This document shows positions 28,126 to 37,323 of a stretch of DNA of 64,000 bases, one piece after another. Location of the stretch: the NCBI RefSeq assembly GCF_003432075.1, contig NZ_QWBU01000009.1:62001-126000 (forward strand), written 5' to 3'. The notes under the pieces are model-generated. The model saw nothing but the letters and a program-made list of their open reading frames with translations. It had not been told where the DNA came from and made no database searches. Origin of the DNA: Shinella sp. WSJ-2. GTDB lineage: Bacteria; Pseudomonadota; Alphaproteobacteria; Rhizobiales; Rhizobiaceae. Every line of letters starts with the position of its first letter. Position 1 is the first letter of the stretch. A program made the position numbers and the translations under genes.

Positions 28126-28716
28126 TTATTTGCACTTGCGCCACTGCAGCTGGTAGATGATCGCGGCCTTGACGTCCTGCGTATCGACCGTTGCCATGGC
28201 TTCCTGGTTGCGCGTCGTCGAGACACGGATCGAGGAATTGGTGCGCAGGTTGACGTCCTGGCCGCAGGGCGACCAGACGAGCGCATCGGCGACCAGCTTG
28301 TTGGTGATCAGGTAGTCGGCTTCCTTCGGGCCCGTAAAGGTCTTGGCGAAGGACGGGCCACGCGAGCCGGCGAAGAAATACTCCACGCTGAACTGCGAAC
28401 GGGCGCCGCGCGGCAGCTGGTTGAAGCCGCGATAGTCGATGGCCAGAACCGAGACGCTGCGGCCCTGCGGCACGTGAACCGGGATCGCGACGTTGCAGGT
28501 CTTTCGGTCCAGCGACTTGCCGGTGTCACCGCCGGCCTGGACGATGTATTCGTCGAACAGCAGGCTGAGCGACTTGGAGTCGGGGCTGAGCGTCGCCGAA
28601 ACGCTGTTGGACGGGCAGCCGCTTCCGCCGTAGCCCGGCACGCCGAGCGAAATGTCATCTGCATGGGCAACGGCCGCAAAGCCGAGAACGCCGATCATAG
28701 CACCAATAATCTTCAT
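28126..28716 (-). CDS. Exported DUF4360-family protein
   Basis: 196 residues with a signal peptide (MIGVLGFAAVAHA-DD) and the DUF4360 pattern: a GSGCPSNSVSATLSPDSKSLSLLFDEY opening, VSVLAIDYRGF, a GSRGPSFAKTF strand and paired cysteines (for example Cys-Gly-Gln-Asp and the C-terminal RKCK) suited to disulfides in the periplasm or outside. ATG 28716 follows GAGAGGAAG. The family is of unknown function, with members in fungi, cyanobacteria and other bacteria. The downstream gene fuses a similar domain to a barrel. Confidence 0.78.
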   Translation of the reverse strand: MKIIGAMIGVLGFAAVAHADDISLGVPGYGGSGCPSNSVSATLSPDSKSLSLLFDEYIVQAGGDTGKSLDRKTCNVAIPVHVPQGRSVSVLAIDYRGFNQLPRGARSQFSVEYFFAGSRGPSFAKTFTGPKEADYLITNKLVADALVWSPCGQDVNLRTNSSIRVSTTRNQEAMATVDTQDVKAAIIYQLQWRKCK

Positions 28717-28865
28717 GATTCTTCCTCTCGCAAGCCACAGCGGCTTCTTGCGTTGCATATTCGGACATGCACCCTGAACCGTGCCTGAGCGGATCATTCA
28801 GGGCGAGTTCACTCAAAGGGATATAAACGGATGGTAAAGATTATATTAAGCATTTGAAGGATCGA

Positions 28866-28891
28866 GTTGTTAGGATCGCTAAGATAACAAC
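28866..28891. promoter_or_regulatory. GTTGTTA-N12-TAACAAC inverted repeat in the DUF4360/lacI gap
   Basis: Perfect 7-bp arms in the AT-rich divergent intergenic region, which also holds CTGCAT-N13-ATGCAG at 28906-28930. Either could be an operator for the LacI-type regulator or for the DUF4360 promoter (a TAATATAAT-like -10 lies near 28845 on the minus strand). Confidence 0.4.
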
Positions 28892-29148
28892 CACTGCGTG
28901 TTTTTCTGCATTTTTTTTCGGCAGATGCAGGTTTATTCCGCAGGGTAAACGCGATGCGCCACGATATCCGCCATCGTGTCCATAATTACGCACATGCGCG
29001 CGCAATCATGAGCAAAATCCATCGTTTAGCCTGCCGCTTTCCCTCCATAAACTCTTGCCGAATCCCTTGTTTTCCGGGAAAAAGCGAGATCGGCTACACC
29101 GCTGGACCGCGCCGATTGCCTGCGACGAATTCATGGGAGAAGACCGAC

Positions 29149-30165
29149 ATGTCGACGCTGCGGGGTAAACCGAAAAAATCCTCGGTCAGCGCCTTGCGCG
29201 TCGCCGAGCTTGCCGGCGTCTCCCGGTCGGCGGTGTCGCGCACCTTCACAGACGGCGCCAGCGTCTCGCCGGCGACACGCGTCAAGGTGCTCGCAGCGGC
29301 GGAAAAGCTCGGCTATCACGTCAACCATCTCGCACGTGGGCTCATCCACCATCGTTCGGGCATCGTCTGCCTGGTCGTCGCGGAATTGGAATCGCCCTTT
29401 CAGGCGCATGTCGTTGAGACCATCACCCGCAAGCTGCAGGCGATCGGCAAGGTCGTGATGGTGCTGAACACCGCCGGCCAATCCGACACTGTTGCGGCGG
29501 CGCTGCGACAGACGCTGAACTACCGCGCCGACGCTACCGTGGTCGTCTCCGGCATGCCGCCGGTATCGCTGATCGAGACCTGCATCGAAAACGGCCAACG
29601 CGTCGTCCTCATCAATCGCGACGACCCGGTCGAGGGGCCCGAATGTGTGCTGGTGGAAAACGAGGCGGCGGCACGCGAGGCCTGCCTGATGCTGCATCGC
29701 GCGGGCTGCCGGCAGCTTGCCTTGGTCACCTCGACCGCGGCCACCCCGAGCATTCTGGCACGCGAGGCATCCTTCCTGGCGGCGGCGGCAGAACTCGGCG
29801 TTGACGTCAGGATCGGCCGCGCAGGTCCGACGAGCTACGCCACGGGTGCGGAGGGCGCGCGGCAATTGCTCGGCGCCTCCAGCCGGCCGGATGGCGTGTT
29901 CTGCGCCACGGACCTTCTCGCCCTAGGCTTCATGGATGTTGCGCGCCAGGAGTTCCGCCTGAGCATTCCGGAGAATCTCTGCGTCATCGGCTTCGACGAC
30001 ATTCCGCAAGCCGGCTGGCTCGGGTACAACCTTACCACCTTCCGTCAGCCGGTCGATGAGATCGCCGACCATATCGTCGGCATCATCGAGCGGGACGATC
30101 CGGAACCTGCCTCGACCAAGCACCTGCCGGTCCAGGTCGCCTGGCGCAAGACCGTACGCCCGTAG
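29149..30165 (+). CDS. LacI-family transcriptional regulator
   Basis: 338 residues: a helix-turn-helix (SALRVAELAGVSRSAVSRTFTDGASVSPATRVKVLAAAEKLGY) with the hinge helix (HVNHLARGL), then a periplasmic-binding-like effector domain ending in VIGFDDIPQAGWLGYNLTTFRQP. ATG 29149 follows GGGAGAAG; the longer frame from 28954 has an unnatural N-terminus. No sugar or other catabolic operon is adjacent, so the effector and targets are unknown; the neighbouring DUF4360 pair is the nearest candidate. Confidence 0.88.
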   Translation: MSTLRGKPKKSSVSALRVAELAGVSRSAVSRTFTDGASVSPATRVKVLAAAEKLGYHVNHLARGLIHHRSGIVCLVVAELESPFQAHVVETITRKLQAIGKVVMVLNTAGQSDTVAAALRQTLNYRADATVVVSGMPPVSLIETCIENGQRVVLINRDDPVEGPECVLVENEAAAREACLMLHRAGCRQLALVTSTAATPSILAREASFLAAAAELGVDVRIGRAGPTSYATGAEGARQLLGASSRPDGVFCATDLLALGFMDVARQEFRLSIPENLCVIGFDDIPQAGWLGYNLTTFRQPVDEIADHIVGIIERDDPEPASTKHLPVQVAWRKTVRP

Positions 30166-30263
30166 ATTTGTCGACCGCGGTGCCGCCCACGGCCCCGCGC
30201 TCCCTTCCGAAACGCCTGCGACGCCTTGGCACTTTTCGCGCCGTGCTCCTTGCGATAAAAGTA

Positions 30264-30276
30264 GTATTTGAAATAC
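30264..30276 (+). promoter_or_regulatory. NsrR-type operator
   Basis: GTATTT-G-AAATAC inside a longer imperfect AAAGT...CATTT dyad, about 55 bp before nsrR. It fits the NsrR pattern (AAGatGyATTT-n-AAATrCatCTT) and suggests NO-relieved autoregulation. Confidence 0.7.
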
Positions 30277-30330
30277 TCATTTACAGTATGCGGGCCGAAA
30301 CCAAACTACCTGCCTCCCGAAAGAATGCCC

Positions 30331-30780
30331 ATGCGCCTGACGCTGCATACCGACTATGCGCTTCGAATGCTGATCTATGTGGCGGCGCGCGCCGATGGAC
30401 TCTGTACCGTGAGCGACGTAGCGGCGGCCTATGGGCTCTCGCGCAACCATCTCCTCAAGGTGGCGCAGACGTTGCGGGATATCGGCGTCGTCGAGACGAC
30501 GCGCGGCCGGACCGGCGGCATCAGGCTCGCCAAAGCGCCTGAGGCTATCGGCATCGGGGCGCTGGTGCGGGCGACGGAGGAAGCGTTCTCGCTCGCCGAA
30601 TGCATGCAGGCCGAAGGCGGCAGCTGTTGCGTCATCTCGCCCGCCTGCCGGCTGAAGGGCATGCTGCACGAAGCGCTCGCCGCCTTCCTCGCGGTGCTTG
30701 ATCGATACACACTCGCCGATATCGTGCGCAACCGCGCCGAGCTCGGCCCGCTGCTCGGCCTTGGTGCCGTCGCGGCCTGA
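30331..30780 (+). CDS. nsrR: NsrR-like Rrf2-family nitric-oxide-sensing repressor
   Basis: 149 residues beginning MRLTLHTDYALRMLIYVA, typical of NsrR, with the helix-turn-helix through LSRNHLLKVAQTLRDIG, the wing GRTGGIRLA, and cluster cysteines at 91, 99 or 100, and 106, close to the 91/96/102 pattern of E. coli NsrR. It should carry an Fe-S cluster destroyed by NO. ATG 30331 is preferred over the one two codons earlier. The downstream globin gene supports an NO role. It differs in cysteine layout from the two sulfur-island Rrf2 proteins. Confidence 0.87.
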   Translation: MRLTLHTDYALRMLIYVAARADGLCTVSDVAAAYGLSRNHLLKVAQTLRDIGVVETTRGRTGGIRLAKAPEAIGIGALVRATEEAFSLAECMQAEGGSCCVISPACRLKGMLHEALAAFLAVLDRYTLADIVRNRAELGPLLGLGAVAA

Positions 30781-30813
30781 TGAAAAGGACTGGACCATGC
30801 CCGAGGTGAGCCC

Positions 30814-31293
30814 ATGAAAGGCCGGCCCGCGCCCAAACGCAGCCCCCAAAGCAGCATCGTCATCGATGGCAAGCTGCTGCCCGATGTGCTCGACGAGGCG
30901 ATGATCCGCGCCGTCGTGTTCGGGTTCTATGACAAGATCCGCGAGGACGCGCTGCTCGGCCCCGTCTTCAACGGCATCATCGCGGCCAAGGACTGGCCGG
31001 TGCATCTGGAAAAGATGTGCGCTTTCTGGTCCGCAACGCTGCTGCGCACCGGCCACTATGAAGGCCGGCCGCTGCCGCCGCACCTTTCCATTCCCGAACT
31101 CGGCGAGGCACATTTCCAGCGCTGGCTTTCTCTGTTCCGCGCGACCGTTGAACGGCTCTGCCCGCCCGAGGTCGCCGATCTCTTCCTCGACCGGGCGCTG
31201 CGCATCGCCCATTCCTTCCGCCTCGCCATCGCCTTCCATCGCGGCGAGGATTCCATGCAGGTTCTGCCGATCTCGCGGCAGGCGCTGTCGTGA
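30814..31293 (+). CDS. Group III truncated hemoglobin
   Basis: 159 residues of the TrHb3 type: FYDKIREDALLGPVF helix, WPVHLEKMCAFWSATLL in the distal region, and the proximal heme ligand in AHFQRWL. Members bind O2 or NO and often accompany nitrosative-stress regulators. ATG 30814 follows GAGGTGA and lies 33 bp after nsrR; its stop overlaps the next gene's GTG. NO detoxification is inferred from context. Confidence 0.9.
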   Translation: MKGRPAPKRSPQSSIVIDGKLLPDVLDEAMIRAVVFGFYDKIREDALLGPVFNGIIAAKDWPVHLEKMCAFWSATLLRTGHYEGRPLPPHLSIPELGEAHFQRWLSLFRATVERLCPPEVADLFLDRALRIAHSFRLAIAFHRGEDSMQVLPISRQALS

Positions 31294-31577
31294 CCGCCCC
31301 CCTCACCCTCGCACGGGATGAAAACGGTGAGTTCCTGCTGCCGGCCGAAATGCTCGCCGCCCGTTTCGGCTGGCCGATCGAGACGTTCCGCGACATGATG
31401 CGCCGCGGCCTCGTCTCCTCCCGCGTCGAGCGCGGCGAGGGCGAGGACGAGGGCCGCTGGCGGCTGTCCGTCCGCTGCGGCAACCGGCGCTGGCAGGCGA
31501 TCGTCGAGGCCGACGGCAAAGTGGGCGAACAGCGGATTGACATTCTCCCCGCCGCACCGCCGAGGAAAGTCCCTTAG
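31290..31577 (+). CDS. DUF6522-family protein
   Basis: 95 residues that look like DUF6522: DENGEFLLPAEMLAARFGWPIETFRDMMRRGLVSSRVERGEGEDEGRWRL, followed by a small beta domain. The start is GTG 31290 overlapping the globin stop by 4 bp. The family is recurrently found next to NO-response and denitrification-linked genes; its molecular role is not known. It is the last gene of the nsrR operon. Confidence 0.75.
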   Translation: MTAPLTLARDENGEFLLPAEMLAARFGWPIETFRDMMRRGLVSSRVERGEGEDEGRWRLSVRCGNRRWQAIVEADGKVGEQRIDILPAAPPRKVP

Positions 31578-31649
31578 GATGCCACTTGCCAGAAGGAGGT
31601 CGGACGTTTCCGACGCGCTGACGAACGTGCTTTCCCGAGGTTCGGCCGA

Positions 31650-31678
31650 TTGACATCGTTTTCTTGTATGCAATAAGA
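31650..31678 (+). promoter_or_regulatory. Sigma70-like promoter of the amidohydrolase gene
   Basis: TTGACA (31650-31655), 17-bp spacer, ATAAGA (31673-31678), 31 bp before the gene at 31710. The spacer contains TTGTATGCAA, a partial palindrome of the kind bound by GntR-type regulators. Confidence 0.45.
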
Positions 31679-31709
31679 AACACGATCCAATACAATCGGG
31701 GGCGAGCCA

Positions 31710-33212
31710 ATGACGACACTTCCGCATTCCGGTCGCCTCGCCGGCCCGGTCCTGATAAGCGCGCGCTGGGTCGTCGGTCATCAGGACGGTCGTCATGTGC
31801 TCTATGACGACGGTTGCGTCGTATTCGAAGGCGATACGGTCACCTTTGTCGGCCAAGAATATCCCGGCGAGGTCGCCCACCGCATCGATTGCGGCAATGC
31901 CATACTCTCGCCCGGCTTCATCGATCTCGATGCGCTGTCCGACCTCGATACGACGGTACTCGCCTTCGACAACCAGCCCGGATGGCGCACCGGCCGCGTC
32001 TGGCCGAAGAGCTATATGGACCGCGGCCCCTACGAGATGTACTTGCCGGAGGAACTGGCCTTCCAGAAGCGCTATGCCTTCGCCCAGCTCATCCGCAACG
32101 GCGTGACGACGGCGCTGCCGATCGCCTCGCTGTTCTACCGCGAATGGGCGGAGACCGACGGCGAATTCTCCGCCGCGGCCCACGCCGCACACGATCTCGG
32201 CCTGCGCGTCTATCTCGGCCCGGCCTATCGCGCCGGCAATAGCTTCGTCGATAACGACGGCAAGATCGGCTTCTACTTCGACGAGGAGCGCGGGCTTGCC
32301 AATCTCGCCGGCGCGGTGACCTTTGCCGAGCGGATCGAGGCGATGGCCTCGCCGCTGGTGCGCGCGATGCTGGCGCCCGACCGTATCGAGACCGGCACTG
32401 CCGAATTCCTGCGCCGCACCGCCGCCGCCGGCAACGATCTCGACGTATCGGTGCGCCTGCATTGCTGCCAGTCCGAACTCGAATTCGACCGCATCGTCGC
32501 CGTGCATGACGCCACACCGCTCGAATGGCTCGACAGCCTCGGTGTGCTCTCTGAGCGCATGCTGCTGCCGCATGGCGAACTCGTCGCCGGCACGCGCAAT
32601 GTGGCGCGCGCCGGGCGCGACCTCGATATCCTCGCCAAGGCGGGTGCAACCTTGGTGCATTGCCCCATCGTCTCGGCCCGCCACGGCGGTTTCATGGACA
32701 GTTTCAGCAAGTTCCGCGCTCTGGGCGTGCGCATCGGCCTCGGCACCGATACCTGGCCGCCGGATTTCATCCAGAACATGCAGGTCGGCATCATGGTGTC
32801 GCGCGTGATGGATGCCTCGATCGAAAGCGTGCGCTCGGAGCATTATTTCGATGCCGCCACGATCGGCGGCGCCGATGCGCTGCGCCGTCCCGATCTCGGC
32901 CGTCTCCAGCCGGGCGCCAAAGCCGACATGATCGTCATAGACATGGGCCATGACCGTATCGGCCATGTCATCGATCCGATCCAGACGCTGATGATGAATT
33001 CTTCCGGCCGCGATGTGCGCACCGTGGTCATCGACGGCCGCTTCGTCATGGTCGACGGTGTCATTCCCGGCTTTGACGCGGCGGCGGAGCAGGCGCGCGC
33101 CCAACGCCAGTTCGATGGCCTGCTCACCCGCTATCCCGACCGCACCTACGGCCACCCGCCGCTCGAACAGATATTCTCGTCGAGCTATCCGCGCATCGGC
33201 CGCAAGGGGTGA
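31710..33212 (+). CDS. Amidohydrolase (chlorohydrolase/deaminase type)
   Basis: 500 residues of the ATZ/TRZ-like amidohydrolase branch: a beta-sandwich N-terminus, the metal site region NAILSPGFIDLDALSD (Asp where many relatives have HxH), VRLHCCQSE, ELVAGTRN, HCPIVSARHG and GLGTDTWPPDFIQNM, then a C-terminal composite domain (GRLQPGAKADMIVIDM). The loss of the usual HxH is notable and may mean an altered metal site. It is followed by a convergent PLP enzyme; together with the M81 peptidase it may process an imported peptide- or amide-like compound. Substrate unknown. Confidence 0.78.
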   Translation: MTTLPHSGRLAGPVLISARWVVGHQDGRHVLYDDGCVVFEGDTVTFVGQEYPGEVAHRIDCGNAILSPGFIDLDALSDLDTTVLAFDNQPGWRTGRVWPKSYMDRGPYEMYLPEELAFQKRYAFAQLIRNGVTTALPIASLFYREWAETDGEFSAAAHAAHDLGLRVYLGPAYRAGNSFVDNDGKIGFYFDEERGLANLAGAVTFAERIEAMASPLVRAMLAPDRIETGTAEFLRRTAAAGNDLDVSVRLHCCQSELEFDRIVAVHDATPLEWLDSLGVLSERMLLPHGELVAGTRNVARAGRDLDILAKAGATLVHCPIVSARHGGFMDSFSKFRALGVRIGLGTDTWPPDFIQNMQVGIMVSRVMDASIESVRSEHYFDAATIGGADALRRPDLGRLQPGAKADMIVIDMGHDRIGHVIDPIQTLMMNSSGRDVRTVVIDGRFVMVDGVIPGFDAAAEQARAQRQFDGLLTRYPDRTYGHPPLEQIFSSSYPRIGRKG

Positions 33213-33213
33213 T

Positions 33214-34335
33214 TTATGGCATCGTGAAGGTGCCCGTATCCAGGAACGTCTCGATGGCGTGACGCCAGGGGTCGATGTCGATCCTGTTCTGGGCAAGCCA
33301 GTCGGCGTTGAAATAGGTGCCGGCATAGCGGTCGCCGCTGTCGCAGATCAGCGTGACGAGCGAACCTTCGCGCCCCTCCTTCATCATGCCCTCGGCAATC
33401 GAGAGCAGGCCGAAGAAATTCGTGCCCGTCGAAGCGCCCACCCGGCGGAACAGCCGGTCGGACAGGACATGGGCGGCGGCGATCGAGGCGGCGTCCGGCA
33501 CCTTGATCATGTGGTCGATGACCGTCGGGATGAAGGACGGTTCGACGCGCGGGCGGCCGACGCCTTCGATGCGGGACGGCGTCGGACAGGTGGCTTCGAG
33601 GTCGAGATCCTTCCAGGCATCGTAGAACACCGAGTTCTCGACATCCGTCACGCAGAGCCGTGTGGAAAGATTGCGGTAGCGGATATAGCGGCCGATGGTG
33701 GCCGAGGTGCCGCCGGTGCCCGCCCCCATGATGACCCAGCTCGGCACCGGATGTGCCTCACGCTCCATCTGGCCGAAAATGCTCTCGGCGATGTTGTTGT
33801 TGCCGCGCCAGTCGGTGGCGCGCTCGGCATTGGTGAACTGGTCGAGATAGTGGCCGTTCGTCTCGGCCGCGATGCGCGCGGCGGTGTCGTAGACCTCCGC
33901 CGGGCGATCGACGAAGGCGCAGCGGCCGCCGAAGCGCTCGATGACGTCGATCTTCGCCTTGCTGGTGCTGCGCGGCATGACGGCGATGAAGGGCAGCTCC
34001 AGCAGATTGGCGAAATAGGCCTCCGACACGGCTGTCGACCCAGAGGACGCCTCGACCAGCGTTGTGCCCTTGCAGATACGGCCGTTGCAGATGCCGTAGA
34101 GGAAGAGCGAGCGGGCAAGCCGGTGCTTCAGGCTGCCCGTCGGATGGGTGCTCTCGTCCTTGAGATAAATCGAGATACCCTTGAGGCCCTTGAACACCGG
34201 ATTGACGAGATGCGTATCAGCCGAACGGCGGGCGTCACCCTCCAGAATACCGATTGCATGGCGCGCCCACGCGCGGTCCGCGCAATCGTGAGAAGGCGCC
34301 GGTTCGACGGCGATGGGGGCCGGTGTCGTGTCCAT
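33214..34335 (-). CDS. PLP-dependent cysteine-synthase-family enzyme
   Basis: 373 residues of fold-type II. The PLP lysine is in [30 protein letters not shown] is the substrate loop and [17 protein letters not shown] the phosphate-binding loop. GDRYAGTYF near the end is as in cysteine synthase or cystathionine beta-synthase relatives. It could make or break a beta-substituted alanine. ATG 34335 follows GGAGGAGATT. The gene is transcribed convergently with the amidohydrolase, with almost no gap. Confidence 0.83.
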   Translation of the reverse strand: MDTTPAPIAVEPAPSHDCADRAWARHAIGILEGDARRSADTHLVNPVFKGLKGISIYLKDESTHPTGSLKHRLARSLFLYGICNGRICKGTTLVEASSGSTAVSEAYFANLLELPFIAVMPRSTSKAKIDVIERFGGRCAFVDRPAEVYDTAARIAAETNGHYLDQFTNAERATDWRGNNNIAESIFGQMEREAHPVPSWVIMGAGTGGTSATIGRYIRYRNLSTRLCVTDVENSVFYDAWKDLDLEATCPTPSRIEGVGRPRVEPSFIPTVIDHMIKVPDAASIAAAHVLSDRLFRRVGASTGTNFFGLLSIAEGMMKEGREGSLVTLICDSGDRYAGTYFNADWLAQNRIDIDPWRHAIETFLDTGTFTMP

Positions 34336-34465
34336 GATAATCTCCTCCCAGAGACCGGGATCGTGCGGTATTTTCCATGAGGGATCAACAGGTTCCTGCG
34401 GAAACCCTGATGGCGTTGAGCGCGGGAAACAACAGGGCCATTGCAAGCGGATGGCCCGCGCGTCG

Positions 34466-35329
34466 TCAATCCCCGAGCAGCTGCCGGTCGTCGCCATCGC
34501 GGCGGCTGACCAGCTCCTGCTTGATGCCGCGCAGCGTCCTCAGCGCCGTGCTTCGATCGGCATAGGCGACGAGATTGGCGAGCATGTCGATGACGGCGAG
34601 ATAGGCGTAGCGCGTCGCGGTGGGGCGAAAGATGTTGCGGCCCTCGGGCAAATCGACGGCCAGCACGACATCGGCTGCCGCCGCCACGGGTGAGCCGCTC
34701 TGCGTGATCACAATGCTCGGCACGCCACGCTCGCGCAGAAGCTCCAGGCAATGCACAAGCGCCATATCGCGCCCGGTGAAGGAGGAACCGAACACCACCG
34801 TTCCCGGCTGCGCGGCGGCCGACAGCATGGCATTCATATTGTGATCGTTCGAGGCATTGATCCGGCAGCCGAGGCGAAAGAGGCGATTGTGCAGCTCGTT
34901 GACGATCATCGCCGAATTGCCGCTGGCGCCGAAGGCCTGGATGAAATCGGCGCCGCGCAGCAGGCGGGCGGCGGTTTCCAGCGCCGAGAGATCCAGCTGG
35001 CGCTGCAGCTGGAACAGCGCATTCTGCGCGTTGGCTATGATATCGGCCGCCACCTCGCCGGGTGTTTCGGCCGGCACGTCCGGCTTGACGTAGCGCAGCC
35101 CAACATATGCGAGCCGGGCGAGTTGGACCTTGAAATCCGGATAGCCCTTGCAACCGAGTCTTCGGCAGAAGCGGGTGATGGTGGGCGGCGAGACACCGGC
35201 CCGCGCAGCCATCTCGCTGATCGAGGCATTGACCACGAAATCCACGTCGTCGAGCGCAAGCTGTGCCAACCGCCTGTCAAGGCGGGAGCGCTTTTCATCC
35301 TCGTCCGACAGGACATGAAAAAGGTCCAT
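34466..35329 (-). CDS. RpiR-family transcriptional regulator
   Basis: 287 residues: an N-terminal HTH_6 domain ([40 protein letters not shown]) and a C-terminal SIS domain ([38 protein letters not shown]). ATG 35329 has a strong GGGAGAGGGAAG; the frame extends to GTG 35419 but without RBS and through a candidate operator. SIS domains bind phospho-sugars or amino-sugar-like ligands. Its neighbours make it the likely regulator of the amidohydrolase/PLP/M81 group. Confidence 0.87.
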   Translation of the reverse strand: MDLFHVLSDEDEKRSRLDRRLAQLALDDVDFVVNASISEMAARAGVSPPTITRFCRRLGCKGYPDFKVQLARLAYVGLRYVKPDVPAETPGEVAADIIANAQNALFQLQRQLDLSALETAARLLRGADFIQAFGASGNSAMIVNELHNRLFRLGCRINASNDHNMNAMLSAAAQPGTVVFGSSFTGRDMALVHCLELLRERGVPSIVITQSGSPVAAAADVVLAVDLPEGRNIFRPTATRYAYLAVIDMLANLVAYADRSTALRTLRGIKQELVSRRDGDDRQLLGD

Positions 35330-35364
35330 TGCTTCCCTCTCCCGCGGGCGCATCGTGAAAATCA

Positions 35365-35386
35365 ATTTCTCAATCCGGCGAGAAAT
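35365..35386 (-). promoter_or_regulatory. ATTTCTC-N8-GAGAAAT inverted repeat before the RpiR gene
   Basis: Perfect 7-bp arms 36 bp before the preferred start at 35329; it fits an autoregulatory operator. The remainder of the 500-bp gap to the M81 gene also has TTTCCTG/CAGG-GAAA arms around 35470-35495 and is AT-rich toward 35830. Confidence 0.45.
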
Positions 35387-35829
35387 ATCATGGATGGCCG
35401 GCACATCAAGCCCGGTCACGCGCCGCTAAAGTCGCGGAGAGCCGCGTATCGGATGGCAGCGTTTCGTTTCATTTTTCCTGGAATTTTTCAGGGAAACGGT
35501 GCGCGCGGCACACACCGCCTCGATCTCGCGCAGAAAATAGCACCTGTTTTTATGCGATTATTTTCACCGCCTCCGACCGAGACGGTTCCCGAAGAGGTCA
35601 GTCCTATCAAGCGCAATGCCCTGATAGGACAAACACATTCCGCTCTCGCCTCGATCGCTACGCTCTTCTGGCAGCGTGAAAATCCAGCGTTACCGGAGGG
35701 GTCAAAAGAACGCAGAAACTTGCGCCACGGAGACCATACTAACCAATTGACTTTATTGACTTTCCCGACAATAAGAAAATGAATTTCACAAAAATCAAGG
35801 CTCTGCATCAAAGTCTTCGGGAGTCACAG

Positions 35830-37320
35830 ATGCGTATTTTCACGGCCTCGCTTGCGACGGAGACCAACACATTCTCGCCTGTGCCGACCGACATGAATTC
35901 GTTCAAGGCCGCCTTTTATGCGGGGCCGGGCGAGCATCCGGATACGCCGACGCTCTGCTCCTCCGTCGTGCCGATCCTGCGCCGGCGCGGCCGGGCTGAG
36001 GGTTTCACGGTGATCGAGGGAACCGCCTGCTGGGCCGAGCCAGCCGGCCTGATCCAGCGCCGGACCTATGAGACGCTGCGCGATCAGATCCTCGGCGAAC
36101 TCACCGCCGCGCTGCCGGTCGATGCCGTCGTGCTCGGCCTGCATGGCGCGATGGTCGCGCAGGGCTATGACGATCCCGAGGGCGACTTTCTGGAGCGCAT
36201 CCGGTCGCTCGTCGGGCCGCAGGTGCTGATCGCAGTCGAGTTCGACCCGCACAGCCACCTCACCGCAAGGCGCGTCGCCAATCTCGACCTGATGGCGGCC
36301 TTCCTCGAATTTCCGCATACGGATTTCGAGGAGCGCGGCGAGCATGTGGTGGAACTGGCGCTGCGCACGCTGAAAGGCGAAATCCGTCCCGTCGTCTCCA
36401 CTTTCGACTGCCGCATGATCACGATCTACCCGACGAGCCGCGAGCCGATGCGCTCCTTCGTCGACCGGCTGAAGGCAATGGAGGGCAAAGATGGCATTCT
36501 CTCCATCTCCGTCATCCACGGTTTCATGGCCGGTGACGTGCCGGACATGGGCACACGCATCGTCGTCGTGACCGATAACGACAAGGCGAAGGGCGATGCC
36601 CTGGCACAGGTGCTCGGCCGCGAACTTTACCGCCTGCGCAAAATGACGGCGATGCCGATGCTCGGCACCGAAGCCGGCCTCGACAAGGCGCTGGCGATCC
36701 AGGTGGCGCATCCGCAACGGCCGGTCGTCATCGCCGATGTCTGGGACAATCCAGGTGGCGGCGTCGCGGGCGATGCAACTTTCATTCTGCGGCGCATGAT
36801 CGAGCGTGGTTTCGAGCACGTCGCTGTCGCGACGATCTGGGACCCGATTGCCGTCTCCTTCTGCCATGCGGCGGGCAAAGGCGCAGAACTGGCTTTGCGC
36901 TTTGGTGGCAAATCCGGTCCGGAGGGTGGGGAGCCGCTGGACCTGCGCGTGACTGTAGAGCATGTCCTCGACGCCGGTTGGCAGAGTTTTCGAAAAAGCC
37001 GTGTGACGCTCGGCAGCACGGCCGTGGTGCGCCCGCTCGGCACGACCATCGACATTGTACTTATCACCAGCCGCACCCAGACCTACGAGCCGGATATCTT
37101 CTCAAACCAGGGTCTGGATTTCTCGAAAAAGGCTTTCCTTCTGGTGAAATCGACGAACCATTTCCACGCTGGCTTCCAGCCCGTCGCCTCCGAGATCGTC
37201 TATATCGCGGCCCCGACCTCCTACCCGACCGACCCGGCAACCACGGCCTATCGCAAGGCGAGCGCCGACCTCTGGCCGCGCGTCGCCGATCCGCTTGGTC
37301 TGGACGACCCCACGCGCTGA
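35830..37320 (+). CDS. M81-family (MlrC-like) metallopeptidase
   Basis: 496 residues. The N-terminal MRIFTASLATETNTFSPVPT and GLHGAMVAQGYDDPEGDFLERIR, the EFDPHSHLTARRV metal region and the C-terminal KSTNHFHAGFQPVASEIVYI are all features of the microcystinase C (MlrC) family, which cleaves small peptides or amide bonds. ATG 35830 has GGGAG upstream; the frame from 35779 adds a poor N-terminus. Relatives lie beside amidohydrolases and peptide transporters; no transporter is present in this window. Confidence 0.88.
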   Translation: MRIFTASLATETNTFSPVPTDMNSFKAAFYAGPGEHPDTPTLCSSVVPILRRRGRAEGFTVIEGTACWAEPAGLIQRRTYETLRDQILGELTAALPVDAVVLGLHGAMVAQGYDDPEGDFLERIRSLVGPQVLIAVEFDPHSHLTARRVANLDLMAAFLEFPHTDFEERGEHVVELALRTLKGEIRPVVSTFDCRMITIYPTSREPMRSFVDRLKAMEGKDGILSISVIHGFMAGDVPDMGTRIVVVTDNDKAKGDALAQVLGRELYRLRKMTAMPMLGTEAGLDKALAIQVAHPQRPVVIADVWDNPGGGVAGDATFILRRMIERGFEHVAVATIWDPIAVSFCHAAGKGAELALRFGGKSGPEGGEPLDLRVTVEHVLDAGWQSFRKSRVTLGSTAVVRPLGTTIDIVLITSRTQTYEPDIFSNQGLDFSKKAFLLVKSTNHFHAGFQPVASEIVYIAAPTSYPTDPATTAYRKASADLWPRVADPLGLDDPTR

Positions 37321-37323
37321 TTG

